The notes under the pieces were generated by a model that did no database searches, had not been told where the DNA came from, and saw only the letters and a program-made list of their open reading frames with translations. From Planctomycetota bacterium (GTDB lineage Bacteria > Planctomycetota > JAJSAM01 > JAJVHW01), in contig JAJRPF010000027.1 in the NCBI GenBank assembly GCA_024280885.1, positions 62,001 through 126,000 of the forward strand: 64,000 bases of DNA, given 5' to 3'. Positions 50,721 through 59,278 of the stretch are shown here, piece by piece. A program made the translations under genes and the position numbers. Within the stretch, counting starts at the first letter, position 1. Each line of letters begins with the position of its first letter.

Positions 50721-52781
50721 TCAGTTTCCGGCCACGTAGAGCATGACGACGGCGAACAACGCCACCGACGCCACGGCGCCGAATAGGTAGTTGCGAACAC
50801 GCCCGGACTGAAAGCGTCCGAGCAGAGCCCCGCCGCCCCAGGCAGCGTTTCCAGCGAGAGTCACCGCACCGTCAACGACGTCGTCGTCGACCTGGCCGCT
50901 CACGTCAGCGGACTTGAGATAGACCGATCCGGTCCCATCCACGAACCCGTCGAGGATGGTCGAGTCGATCCAGGCCGAGATCTCGGCGAGGAAGATCGTG
51001 GCCTGGATGACACAGGCCTCGACGACCTCGTCGACGTAGTACTTGTTGAACGCGAGCTTGTAGATCCCGGCAATGGATGCGCGCGCCGCCTTGCGCACGC
51101 GAGCACCGAGCGCCGTCATATACCAGAAGCACGCGATGGCGATGCCGAGCGACATCACGGTCAAGGACGCGATCAGCGCCACGTTGTGTGCGTGATGCGC
51201 GACGCCATGCGGGTCGTGCAGGTCGAACGTCTTGACGAACGCGACCATCGTGGCACCCGCTCCTGTTGCGGCGGAACCGGGCAAGACGGCCTCGGTGTTG
51301 TCGAGCAGGACGCTCGGCCAGTAGTAGCCCGCAGCGATGGCGAGCGTCGCCAACGTGATCAGTCCGGCCGTCATGTTCCACGGCGACTCGTGCGCGTGAT
51401 CGTGCACGTGCTTGTCGCGCGGCTGTCCCTCGAAGGTCAGCAGGTACGCGCGGAACATATAGCAGCCGGTCATCATGGCGGCGAACGCGAGTACGAAGAA
51501 GATGACCTTGTAGGCCATGTCGAACTCACCGTTGCCGGCCCAGAGCGCCTGCAGGATCATGTCCTTGCTGAAGAACCCGGCCGTGAACGGGAAGCCCGCG
51601 ATCGACAGGCAGCAGATGCCGAAGGTGATGGCCGTGATCGGCATCTTCTTCCGCAGCCCTCCCATCTTGGTCATGTCCTGCAGGTGGTGGCAGCCGTGGA
51701 TCACGGAGCCCGACCCGAGGAATAGGCCCGCCTTGAAGAAGGCGTGCGTGACGAGGTGGAAGAGGCCCGCCTTCCAGGCGATATTCGAACCGACGCCGAG
51801 CGCCGTGAACATGAAGCCCAGTTGCGAGACGGTCGAGTACGCCAGCACCTGCTTGATGTCGGTGCGCGTAAACGCGATCGATGCGGCGCCGACGGCGGTG
51901 ATGCAGCCGATGATCGAGATGATCAGCATGGCGACCGGCGAGAGCGCGATCAGCGCGTACATGCGACCGATCAGGTAGACGCCTGCGGCAACCATCGTCG
52001 CCGCGTGGATGAGCGCGGAGACCGGCGTCGGACCCTCCATCGCATCGGGCAGCCAGATGTGCAACGGGAACTGCGCCGACTTGCCAGCGGCGCCCATGAA
52101 GAGGCCGAGACCGATCCAGGTGTGCGCGCCGCCCGGGATCTTGTGCGCGTTCGCGAACACGTCGTCGAACTGCAGCGAGCCCGTGTAGTGGTAGAGCGCA
52201 AGCATCGCGAGGAACATGCCGACATCGCCGACGCGCGTCGTCATGAACGCCTTCTTGCAGGCGAGGTACGCGGAGCGCTTGAAGTAGTAGTGGCCGATCA
52301 GCTTGTACGAAGCGAGGCCCATGATCTCCCAGAACACGAAGAGTGTCAGGAGGTTGTCTGAGAGGACGAGACCGAGCATCGAGAACGTGAAGAGACCAAG
52401 CCAACGGAAGAAGTCCGTGTAGCGGTCATCCCCGTGCATGTAGCCCTTGGAGAAGAGGTGCACGAGGAACGAGACGGTCGTGACCACGACGAGCAACGCG
52501 ACGGTCAGTCCGTCGATCGTGATGCCGAGGTTCCATGCTGTGCCGCTCTCTGGATCACCGGGATCGCCGCCGATCGTGACCCAGGTGAACTCCCAGTGCG
52601 CGCCGCCGAACGTGCTGAAGCCCAGGAAGAGCGCGAGCGCACACACGAGCGACGTGCCGAGCGCGGCGATGCCGATGATGTCGCCACCATTCGACATCTT
52701 CTTGCCGAACTGGCCGATCGCCAGCGCGCCGACGATCGGTGCGAAGAGTAGGACGAGCGAGATGAGGATGCCGGTTGCCAC
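50721..52781 (-). CDS. nuoL: NADH-quinone oxidoreductase subunit L
   Basis: A 686-residue antiporter-like subunit. Signatures: LLTLFVFWEIMGLASYKLIG (Glu), SAQFPLHIWLPDAMEGPTPV (Lys), FTRTDIKQVLAYSTVSQLGF, and FKAGLFLGSGSVIHGCHHLQ. A His-rich loop (DKHVHDHAHESPW) occurs in the later part, and the long amphipathic helix and final helix (SVALFAVVMLYVAGN) are present. Start ATG 52781. Confidence 0.97.
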   Translation of the reverse strand: MATGILISLVLLFAPIVGALAIGQFGKKMSNGGDIIGIAALGTSLVCALALFLGFSTFGGAHWEFTWVTIGGDPGDPESGTAWNLGITIDGLTVALLVVVTTVSFLVHLFSKGYMHGDDRYTDFFRWLGLFTFSMLGLVLSDNLLTLFVFWEIMGLASYKLIGHYYFKRSAYLACKKAFMTTRVGDVGMFLAMLALYHYTGSLQFDDVFANAHKIPGGAHTWIGLGLFMGAAGKSAQFPLHIWLPDAMEGPTPVSALIHAATMVAAGVYLIGRMYALIALSPVAMLIISIIGCITAVGAASIAFTRTDIKQVLAYSTVSQLGFMFTALGVGSNIAWKAGLFHLVTHAFFKAGLFLGSGSVIHGCHHLQDMTKMGGLRKKMPITAITFGICCLSIAGFPFTAGFFSKDMILQALWAGNGEFDMAYKVIFFVLAFAAMMTGCYMFRAYLLTFEGQPRDKHVHDHAHESPWNMTAGLITLATLAIAAGYYWPSVLLDNTEAVLPGSAATGAGATMVAFVKTFDLHDPHGVAHHAHNVALIASLTVMSLGIAIACFWYMTALGARVRKAARASIAGIYKLAFNKYYVDEVVEACVIQATIFLAEISAWIDSTILDGFVDGTGSVYLKSADVSGQVDDDVVDGAVTLAGNAAWGGGALLGRFQSGRVRNYLFGAVASVALFAVVMLYVAGN

Positions 52782-52784
52782 GGG

Positions 52785-53093
52785 TTAGCCCTTCATCTCT
52801 GTGTAGTCGTCGGTGCTGATACTGGCCGCGTGGTGGAACACGTGGAGCACGATCGCCAGTGCGACCGCCGCCTCGGCGGCGGCGAGCATCACGACGAAGA
52901 CGGCGTAGACCGCGCCGTCGATGTTGCCCGTGAAGCGACTGAACGCGACGAGGTTGATATTGCAGGCGTTCAGCATCAGCTCGATGCCCATCAATACCCC
53001 GATCGCGTTGCGGCGCAGGGTGACTGTCAGCACGCCGATCGAGAAGAGCAGCGCGCCAAGAACCAGGAAGTGAGCGAGTGTGAGGGGCCCCAT
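52785..53093 (-). CDS. nuoK: NADH-quinone oxidoreductase subunit K
   Basis: A 102-residue, three-helix subunit. The ATG at 53093 (MGPLTLAHFLVLGALLFSIG) overlaps the nuoJ stop (ATGA); a longer frame to 53285 is spurious. The conserved Glu pair occurs in IGVLMGIELMLNACNINLVA and AAAEAAVALAIVLHVF. Confidence 0.96.
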   Translation of the reverse strand: MGPLTLAHFLVLGALLFSIGVLTVTLRRNAIGVLMGIELMLNACNINLVAFSRFTGNIDGAVYAVFVVMLAAAEAAVALAIVLHVFHHAASISTDDYTEMKG

Positions 53094-53620
53094 CAGCGCG
53101 TCCCTCCACGTGCCACGCGCGCCGCGCCGACCAGCACCACGAGCAGCAAGATCGAGGCGAACTCGAAGGGCAGTAGATAGTCGGTCAAGAGCGACTTGCC
53201 GATCGCGGCCGTCGTTGGCGTGGCCTCGCCGACTTCCTTCAGCATGTGCGGGAGACGCGTCCACTCGGTGCCGGTGATGGCCCACGCGAGGCAGACGAAC
53301 GTGAGCCCGGACGCGATGACAGCCGGCACGTAGTTGCGCGGCTTCTTCATCTGGAACTCGTCGGGAACGCGGTCCGTCAAGAGCACGCCGAAGACGAGCA
53401 ACACGAGAATGCCGCCGACGTAGACGACCACTTGCGTGACCGCCATGAAGTCGCTACCCAGCACGCCGTAGATCCCCGCGACGCCAAAGAACGTCGCGAG
53501 GAGCGAGAACGCGCTGTGCACGATCTTGCGCGCCGTCGCCGCCAGCAGGGCAGAGCCCACTGTCAGCGCCGAGAACGCGAAGAACGCGAGCTGGATTCCA
53601 ATTCCGTCGCCCATGCCCAC
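53093..53620 (-). CDS. nuoJ: NADH-quinone oxidoreductase subunit J
   Basis: A 175-residue membrane subunit. AFFAFSALTVGSALLAATARK-like opening, GVAGIYGVLGSDFMAVTQVVVYVGGILVLLVF with the helix break at YVGGIL typical of NuoJ. The loop after VLLTDRVPDEFQMKKPRN is polar. The gap to nuoI upstream is 135 nt, the largest gap in the operon, and it contains short tandem repeats. Confidence 0.95.
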   Translation of the reverse strand: MGMGDGIGIQLAFFAFSALTVGSALLAATARKIVHSAFSLLATFFGVAGIYGVLGSDFMAVTQVVVYVGGILVLLVFGVLLTDRVPDEFQMKKPRNYVPAVIASGLTFVCLAWAITGTEWTRLPHMLKEVGEATPTTAAIGKSLLTDYLLPFEFASILLLVVLVGAARVARGGTR

Positions 53621-53681
53621 CTCGCACGGCTGCTGCGGTCTCTCCGGCCTGTCCGGATACCGCTGCCTGCCGGCACTACTT

Positions 53682-53768
53682 CCAAGACTTCAAATTCAAG
53701 ACTTCAAGCTGACGTCAAGACGCCGCCAGTTCAGACCATCCCAGTTCAGACCATCTCAGTTCAGATCC
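53682..53768. repeat. Short tandem repeats between nuoI and nuoJ
   Basis: CCAGTTCAGACCATC occurs twice in tandem (53726-53740, 53741-53755) with a third, shortened copy (TCAGTTCAGATCC, 53756-53768) that includes the nuoI stop and last codons. CAAGACTTCAA occurs twice at 53683-53708. The 15-bp unit appears to have grown from the 3' end of nuoI, placing duplicated copies of its last codons behind the stop. Confidence 0.75.
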
Positions 53769-54331
53769 GTGTTCTTGCGCGGGTCCTGCTCGACGCGCGT
53801 CGGCACGCCGTTCTCTTCCCGCTTCGACTTCTTCAACGCGAAGAGTCCCTCGTCCTGGAACTCCTCCACCATCGTCTTCGCCAGATCGCTCTTCACCTGG
53901 ATGGGGAAGACGCCCTCGTGGAACTTCACGATCATGTCGTCGCGCGAGTTGCCGGGAAGGCTGTACTTCTCGCCCAGCACAATGCACTCGGACGGGCACG
54001 GCGGCACGCAGAGCGCGCAGAACAAGCACTTCGAGTAGTCGATGTCGAAGCGCGTCATGATCGCCGACTTGCCCTTGCCGACCGACTCGATGTAGATGCA
54101 ATCGACCGGGCACGCCTTTGCGCAGAGCGTGCACGAGATGCAGCGATCGACGTCGTACTCGTGGAGACCACGATGCGTGACCTTGTCGATCGGGAGCTTC
54201 TCGTCGGGGTACTGCAACGCGAAGACGTCGTTGCCGCGCGTCTTCAGGTTCTTGCCGAGATACGCACCGGTGATCTTGAGACCCTGCGCGGTCGTCTTGA
54301 TGCCGTCGATGATGTTGCCGAAGTATCCCAT
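53756..54331 (-). CDS. nuoI: NADH-quinone oxidoreductase subunit I
   Basis: A 191-residue peripheral subunit with two [4Fe-4S] ferredoxin motifs: CISCTLCAKACPVDCI and CLFCALCVPPCPSECI (N6a and N6b). N-terminal amphipathic helix MGYFGNIIDGIKTTAQGL. The C-terminus (VPTRVEQDPRKNTDLN) ends in the 15-bp repeat. Electrons pass through it to NuoB. Confidence 0.97.
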   Translation of the reverse strand: MGYFGNIIDGIKTTAQGLKITGAYLGKNLKTRGNDVFALQYPDEKLPIDKVTHRGLHEYDVDRCISCTLCAKACPVDCIYIESVGKGKSAIMTRFDIDYSKCLFCALCVPPCPSECIVLGEKYSLPGNSRDDMIVKFHEGVFPIQVKSDLAKTMVEEFQDEGLFALKKSKREENGVPTRVEQDPRKNTDLN

Positions 54332-54334
54332 CGG

Positions 54335-55552
54335 CTAGCTCCCCATCACTGCGGCAAGACCGTTCAAGAGAATGCAACCCATCGCGAACGGCACGAAGTA
54401 CTTGTAGCAAAGGCTCATGACTTGATCGATGCGCAGACGCGGCAGCGTCCAGCGGATGTTGATCATCAGGAGCATGAGCAGGACTGTCTTCCACGAGAAC
54501 TCGGCGATGCCCGCGACGGTCGTCCACTTGAGCATACCGACGCCGAGGTCGATGGTCTCGACCGGGACGAGCGACAGTGCGCCGAACACAGGTCCGGAGC
54601 CCCAACCACCGAGGAAGAGCGTCGCGGTGATCCCCGACAACGCGAACATCGCGCCGTACTCCGCGAGGAAGAAGAGCGACCAGCGCATGCCCGAGTACTC
54701 GGTGAGGAAGCCCGACACGAGTTCGGACTCCGCCTCGGGCAGATCGAAGGGCGCGCGCTTCAAGTTGGCGAGTACGCAGATGTAGAAGATCACCATCGCG
54801 ACGACGTTCACGGGGAACGCGCGCCAGAGGTTCCAGCCCAGTCCCCACTGCGCGAGTTCGGGCCCGACAACGTCGATCCCCCACATGTTCAGCCCGCCCT
54901 GCTGGAAGGCGATGATCTCGGTCATTTGCAGCGAGCCGACCAGGATGACGGGGCAGAGCGCCGTCATCGCCATAGGGATCTCGTAGGCGACAACCTGCGC
55001 GACCTCGCGCATGGCGCCAAGCAACGACCACTTGTTGTTGGAAGCCCAGCCAGCCATCAGCACGCCGATGATCTCGACCGCGCCGACGGCGAGGATGTAG
55101 AAGACGCCGACGTTCACGTCCGCGGCGATCAGCCCGTCCGACATCGGCAGCGCGGCGAAGATGCCGAGCGCGCCGGCGAAGACGACGAGCGGCGCCGAGA
55201 GGAAGAGGAACGCGTCGCCGCCCGGCGGGACGAAGTCCTCCTTGCCGAGCAGTTTCACGCCATCGGCGATGCCCTGGCCGAGGCCCCACAGCTTGATGTA
55301 CCAGGGCTTACCCGTGTAGTCACGCTGCCAGCCGTCGAACCAGATCGGCAGACCGACGCGGTTCGGACCGAGACGATCCTGCATGAACGCCGACCAGCGG
55401 CGCTCGGCGTACACGCCCATGATCCCGACCGGCGTGAGCACCGCGAGCACCACGAGCAGCGCCGGGACGAACGCGATGATGAGCATCTGTACGAAGCTCG
55501 GCACGTACTCGCCCCAACCGGGGATCTGCCCGAAGAGGTCGTTCAGACTCAC
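54335..55552 (-). CDS. nuoH: NADH-quinone oxidoreductase subunit H
   Basis: A 405-residue subunit, with start GTG 55552 overlapping nuoD by 4 nt. Conserved: [64 protein letters not shown], and [21 protein letters not shown], which together form the quinone-access loop. A standard NuoH, slightly longer because of an expanded loop with [18 protein letters not shown]. Confidence 0.97.
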   Translation of the reverse strand: [405 protein letters not shown]

Positions 55553-56775
55553 CGGTCCACCTCCCCGAGGACGATGTCGATCGAGCCGATGATCGCAACG
55601 AGATCGGCGATCAGGTATCCGCGTGAGATCTCAGCCAGCACCTGGATATTGCTGAATGCCGGACCGCGGATCTTGCACCGATACGGCATGTTCTTGCCGT
55701 CGCTCACGATGTAGAAGGCGAGCTCGCCGCGCGGGTTCTCGCCACGCACGTAGACCTCGGCATTCTTCGGACCGCGCAGCATGCGCGGGACGTTCGGGTT
55801 GATATAGGGCTGATAGATCGACTTCGGCGTCAGCTTCGGATCGTGGGGCGGCAACTTGTCGATCGCCTGACGGCAGATGCCGATCGACTCCTGCAGTTCC
55901 TGCGCGCGGATCCAGTGGCGGTTCCAGCAGTCACCGACCGTGCCGTGCTCGCCGCGGCTGACCGGCACCTTCCAGTCGAAACGGTCATAGATCCCGTACG
56001 GATCGTCGCGACGCACATCGAAGTCGATGCCGGACGCGCGGATCGCGGGGCCCGTGATCCCGTACGCGAGAGCCTTCTCGCGCGACAGGATGCCGATGCC
56101 CATCGTGCGCTCCTTGAACACCTTGTTCCAGGTGGTGAGCGCGTTGTACTCCTTCGACTTGTCCTCGACGATGTCGAGGAACTCGAGGCAGTCCTGAATC
56201 CACTCGTCGGAGAGATCGCGCGCAACGCCGCCCACCCGGTAGTAGTGGTAGAGCATCCGGCCGCCGGTGAGCTTCTCGAAGAGCGAGTTCGCCCGCTCGC
56301 GCTCGCGGTAGCAGTAGAGGAAGGGCGTGAACGCGCCGATGTCCAGGCCGTACACGCCGATCGAGAAGATGTGGCTGCTGACGCGTCCGAGTGCCGCCAC
56401 GATCGTGCGGATGTACTTGATGCGCTCGGGGATCTCGATCCCGCACAGCTTCTCGACGGCGCGCGCGTAGACCTCTTCGTTGTTGATCGCCGCGAGGTAA
56501 TCCAGCCGATCCGTGTACGGCATGAACTGCCCGTACTGGAGGTTCTCGGCGATCTTCTCCTTGCAACGGTGCAGGTTGCCGATCATCGGCTCGCAATCGA
56601 GCACGACCTCGCCGTCGGTCTTGACGGTCACGCGCAACACGCCGTGCGTGGCCGGGTGCTGCGGCCCCATGTTCACGACCATCTGCTCGGACTCCGCGTT
56701 GCGCGCGGGGACCCAATAGTCGCTGAGGGTGCCGTCTTCTTGGACGACGCGGGAGGTGACGTCTGTGCCGGTCAT
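55549..56775 (-). CDS. nuoD: NADH-quinone oxidoreductase subunit D
   Basis: A 408-residue 49-kDa-type subunit. MVVNMGPQHPATHGVLRVTV is the quinone-site signature; HRCKEKIAENLQYGQFMPYTDRLDYLAAI, GRMLYHYYRVGGVARDL, GENPRGELAFYIVSDGKNMPYRCKIRGPAF and ADLVAIIGSIDIVLGEVDR complete the family pattern. It holds the quinone with NuoB and contains no Fe-S site. Confidence 0.97.
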   Translation of the reverse strand: MTGTDVTSRVVQEDGTLSDYWVPARNAESEQMVVNMGPQHPATHGVLRVTVKTDGEVVLDCEPMIGNLHRCKEKIAENLQYGQFMPYTDRLDYLAAINNEEVYARAVEKLCGIEIPERIKYIRTIVAALGRVSSHIFSIGVYGLDIGAFTPFLYCYRERERANSLFEKLTGGRMLYHYYRVGGVARDLSDEWIQDCLEFLDIVEDKSKEYNALTTWNKVFKERTMGIGILSREKALAYGITGPAIRASGIDFDVRRDDPYGIYDRFDWKVPVSRGEHGTVGDCWNRHWIRAQELQESIGICRQAIDKLPPHDPKLTPKSIYQPYINPNVPRMLRGPKNAEVYVRGENPRGELAFYIVSDGKNMPYRCKIRGPAFSNIQVLAEISRGYLIADLVAIIGSIDIVLGEVDR

Positions 56776-56778
56776 CGG

Positions 56779-57663
56779 TTAGTCGTCCCCCTTCTTGGGG
56801 CCAGAGGCGCCGGGGGGAAGCGGCGGAGACGGCGGTTTCGGGGGAGAGGGCGGGCTCGGAGGAGACGGAGCACTCGGTGGGCTCGGTGGGCTCGGTGGGC
56901 TCGGTGGGCTCGGTGGGCTCGGTGGGCTCGGTGGGCTCGGAGGCTTCGGCGCGCCCGGAGGCGTCGGGGCCTTCGGGGCGCCAGGGGGCTTCGGCGCACC
57001 GGGCGCTCTCGGGGCGCCGGGGGCCTTCGGTGCGCCGGGTGCGCCCGGAGCCTTCGGCGCTCCACCAGCGGGCTTCTTCGCCTTCTTCTTCTTGTCGCCG
57101 GGGAGTACGAGCGGCGAGCCGCCGTCATACTTCTCGGACCAGGCGGCGGTCTGCGCCTCGCGATTGCTCTCTTCGAGCGTGCGGATCGCCGCGATACCCG
57201 GGATGCCGTGATATTCGAGCGGATTGCCCTCGTCCTTGCGCAGCGGGAATCCGACCCAGTCGGAAGGGAGCAGGATGCGGCGCAGGTTGGGGTGGCCCTC
57301 GAAGATGACGCCGTACATATCGTACGCCTCGCGCTCGTGCCAATCGGCCGTCGGCCAGACCCGCGCAACCGAGGGACAGGCGACGTCTTCGCGCGAGACC
57401 GTCCGCGTCTTGAGCGAGTAGCCGTGCTTGCGATCCACCGAGTAGAGGTGCAGCACGATCTCGAAGTACTCCAGGCGATCGACCGCCGTCAAGCTGTGGC
57501 AGACCTTCATATCCGCCGACGGGTCGTCGCGCAGAAACGTGCACACCTCGACAAGAACATCGCGCTCGATCCGCGTCCACGCAGACAGATCGTCTTCGTG
57601 CACTTCGAGGACCTTGTCCCCGAAGCGCTCTTTCAGGAGCTCGCTGATCTCGGTGGCCGTCAT
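56779..57663 (-). CDS. nuoC: NADH-quinone oxidoreductase subunit C with proline-rich tail
   Basis: A 294-residue protein of which the first about 175 residues are a standard NuoC (30-kDa subunit): DMKVCHSLTAVDRLEYFEIV, WHEREAYDMYGVIFEGHPNL, RILLPSDWVGFPLRKDEGNP. The remainder is a low-complexity tail: KKKKAKKPAGG, then AP-type repeats (GAPKAPGAP), then seven SPP units in a row and a basic end. The tail is about 110 residues and is not part of known NuoC. Long proline runs should need EF-P, whose full pathway is encoded in this window. Confidence 0.95.
   Translation of the reverse strand: MTATEISELLKERFGDKVLEVHEDDLSAWTRIERDVLVEVCTFLRDDPSADMKVCHSLTAVDRLEYFEIVLHLYSVDRKHGYSLKTRTVSREDVACPSVARVWPTADWHEREAYDMYGVIFEGHPNLRRILLPSDWVGFPLRKDEGNPLEYHGIPGIAAIRTLEESNREAQTAAWSEKYDGGSPLVLPGDKKKKAKKPAGGAPKAPGAPGAPKAPGAPRAPGAPKPPGAPKAPTPPGAPKPPSPPSPPSPPSPPSPPSPPSPPSAPSPPSPPSPPKPPSPPLPPGASGPKKGDD
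56874..56940 (-). repeat. 9-bp tandem repeats coding SPP in nuoC
   Basis: About seven uninterrupted copies of a 9-bp unit (GGCTCGGTG on plus) that encode Ser-Pro-Pro. Perfect identity between units suggests recent slippage, so the copy number may vary between strains. Confidence 0.88.
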
Positions 57664-57669
57664 GCCGTC

Positions 57670-58596
57670 CTACCTCTGGTGACTGGGGACGTAGGGCTGC
57701 GGCGGGCCGGAGGGCTTATCGCGGTTGGCGGCGAGAAGAGCGGCAGGCATCGGGCCCGAGGCCTTCAACTGAGTCGGAGGATGATCGGTGCCGGCGCTCG
57801 CGGTGAGCTCGGCGGAAGGCGCGGACGGAGCCGAGGGCGCCTTCGGCGCTGCGGTCGGGGCGCTCAGCTTCGGCGCGCTACCAGGAAGCGGCGGAGCCTT
57901 GAGCGCCGGGGCTTTCAATGAAGGCGCTTTCAGCGACGGCGCCTTCCCGGGCGCACGGAGCGAGGGTCTCGCGGCGGCGGGCGAGGCGCCCTTGCCCGGC
58001 TGGAGGCCCTGCATGAGATCGGCCTGACCGCGACGCACCGCCTCGGCGATCGACGCCTGCTGGTCGATCGAGCCGCGTGCGTGGATCATGCTCTGCAGCT
58101 TCATGAGACCGTCGATGAGGGCCTCGGGGCGCGGCGGGCAGCCGGGAACGTGCACGTCGACCGGGATCACGAGATCGACGCCCTGGACGACGTGGTAGCC
58201 CCACTTGCTGTACGGGCCGCCACCAACCGTGCAAGCGCCCATGGCGATCACCCACTTGGGCTCGGGCATCTGCTCCCACAGACGGCGCACGCGATGGGCC
58301 ATCTTGTAGGTGACCGTCCCGGCCGTGATCATGAGGTCGGCCTGACGCGGCGTGGCGCGGAACGCTCCGCAGCCCATGCGATCCACGTCGTAGCGCGTGG
58401 AGGCGAACGCCATCATCTCGATGGCACAGCACGCGAGGCCGAACGTCATCGGCCAGACCGAGTTCGCGCGGCCCCAGGCGACGAGGTCACGCACACCCGC
58501 GATTGTCGTCAGGTACGCGGCATCGTCGTCGAGCGCGCCACCCGGGCCGGGCCGCAGCAGGTTCCAATCAGCGGGGCGATAGACTTCCGTCGTCAT
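57670..58596 (-). CDS. nuoB: NADH-quinone oxidoreductase subunit B with Pro/Ala-rich tail
   Basis: A 308-residue protein; NuoB is usually about 160-220 residues. The N2 cluster ligands are present: [13 protein letters not shown] (adjacent Cys), [11 protein letters not shown] and [16 protein letters not shown]. After about residue 190 there is a tail of Ala, Pro, Lys and Ser ([30 protein letters not shown]), the second of three such tails in the operon. Gap of 7 nt to nuoA. Confidence 0.96.
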   Translation of the reverse strand: MTTEVYRPADWNLLRPGPGGALDDDAAYLTTIAGVRDLVAWGRANSVWPMTFGLACCAIEMMAFASTRYDVDRMGCGAFRATPRQADLMITAGTVTYKMAHRVRRLWEQMPEPKWVIAMGACTVGGGPYSKWGYHVVQGVDLVIPVDVHVPGCPPRPEALIDGLMKLQSMIHARGSIDQQASIAEAVRRGQADLMQGLQPGKGASPAAARPSLRAPGKAPSLKAPSLKAPALKAPPLPGSAPKLSAPTAAPKAPSAPSAPSAELTASAGTDHPPTQLKASGPMPAALLAANRDKPSGPPQPYVPSHQR

Positions 58597-58603
58597 GGGG
58601 GCT

Positions 58604-59086
58604 TCAGCCTTCGGAGCCGGCGCCTACAGGCTCCGGTACGGACGAGGGGGAGGAGGGAGTGGGCGCAGCGAGGTCCAGATCACCGAGCTGGGCCCGGGCA
58701 CCAACCTGGCGCTCGTCGTGGAGCGGAATCCAGTCGATATCGCCCTTTTTCCAGACGTAGGCGAGGCCCACGCCAAGCACGACGATGAAGACCGCAGCCT
58801 CGACGAGCGCGAGCATCCCCATGTCCTTCAGCACGACGGCCCAGGGGAAGAGAAAGACCACCTCGACGTCGAAGATCACGAAGACCAGCGCCAGCACGTA
58901 GAATCGAATATTGAAGCGCACGAACGCGGACCCGAAGGTCGGCTCGCCGCATTCGTAGGTGGTCGATTTCTGCTCGGTGTACTTGGTCTTGGCGCGCAGT
59001 AGGCGGCCAATAGCGACCATGTTCAGGAGCACGAATGCGCCCCCGAAGAGCATGAAGATAAGGATGGTCAGGAAGTCTTGTTGCAT
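58604..59086 (-). CDS. nuoA: NADH-quinone oxidoreductase subunit A
   Basis: A 160-residue membrane subunit, first gene of the operon. Core: [20 protein letters not shown] and [20 protein letters not shown] (conserved Cys and acidic pair). About 35 residues after the last helix are polar and Pro/Ser-rich ([20 protein letters not shown]), a mild form of the tail seen in NuoB and NuoC. The promoter lies in the 192-bp divergent gap before eboE. Confidence 0.95.
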   Translation of the reverse strand: MQQDFLTILIFMLFGGAFVLLNMVAIGRLLRAKTKYTEQKSTTYECGEPTFGSAFVRFNIRFYVLALVFVIFDVEVVFLFPWAVVLKDMGMLALVEAAVFIVVLGVGLAYVWKKGDIDWIPLHDERQVGARAQLGDLDLAAPTPSSPSSVPEPVGAGSEG

Positions 59087-59278
59087 GACTTCGGCCGGGC
59101 TCCCGGAGAAGGATCCGCCAACCTTAGATTCGGGCCTTGGACGGTTGCACCTTTTTCATTCGCCTCGGGTGTCCCAGGTCACGCTCCGGCCTCGGATCCG
59201 GGTGAATATCCGACGGTCGCGATTCCGCGCCCGCTGCTCTGGTGTCCACGCGGCGCCGTCACGTAGGATCGCGCCGCC
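59087..59278. promoter_or_regulatory. Divergent promoter region of nuo operon and eboE
   Basis: 192 bp between the starts of nuoA (minus) and eboE (plus). An AT-rich patch near 59150-59165 (CACCTTTTTCATTCGC) could be part of the nuo promoter; specific boxes are not certain. Confidence 0.4.

Noticed and set aside
53246..55714. 822-codon plus-strand frame across nuoJ, nuoI and nuoH
   Set aside because: It crosses three strongly conserved nuo genes in antisense and has a His/Arg/Asp-biased composition, which is typical of the reverse of coding GC-rich DNA.
55843..57921. 692-codon plus-strand frame across nuoD and nuoC
   Set aside because: Antisense shadow of nuoD/nuoC/nuoB; the repeated WARWARWAR part is the reverse of the SPP repeats.
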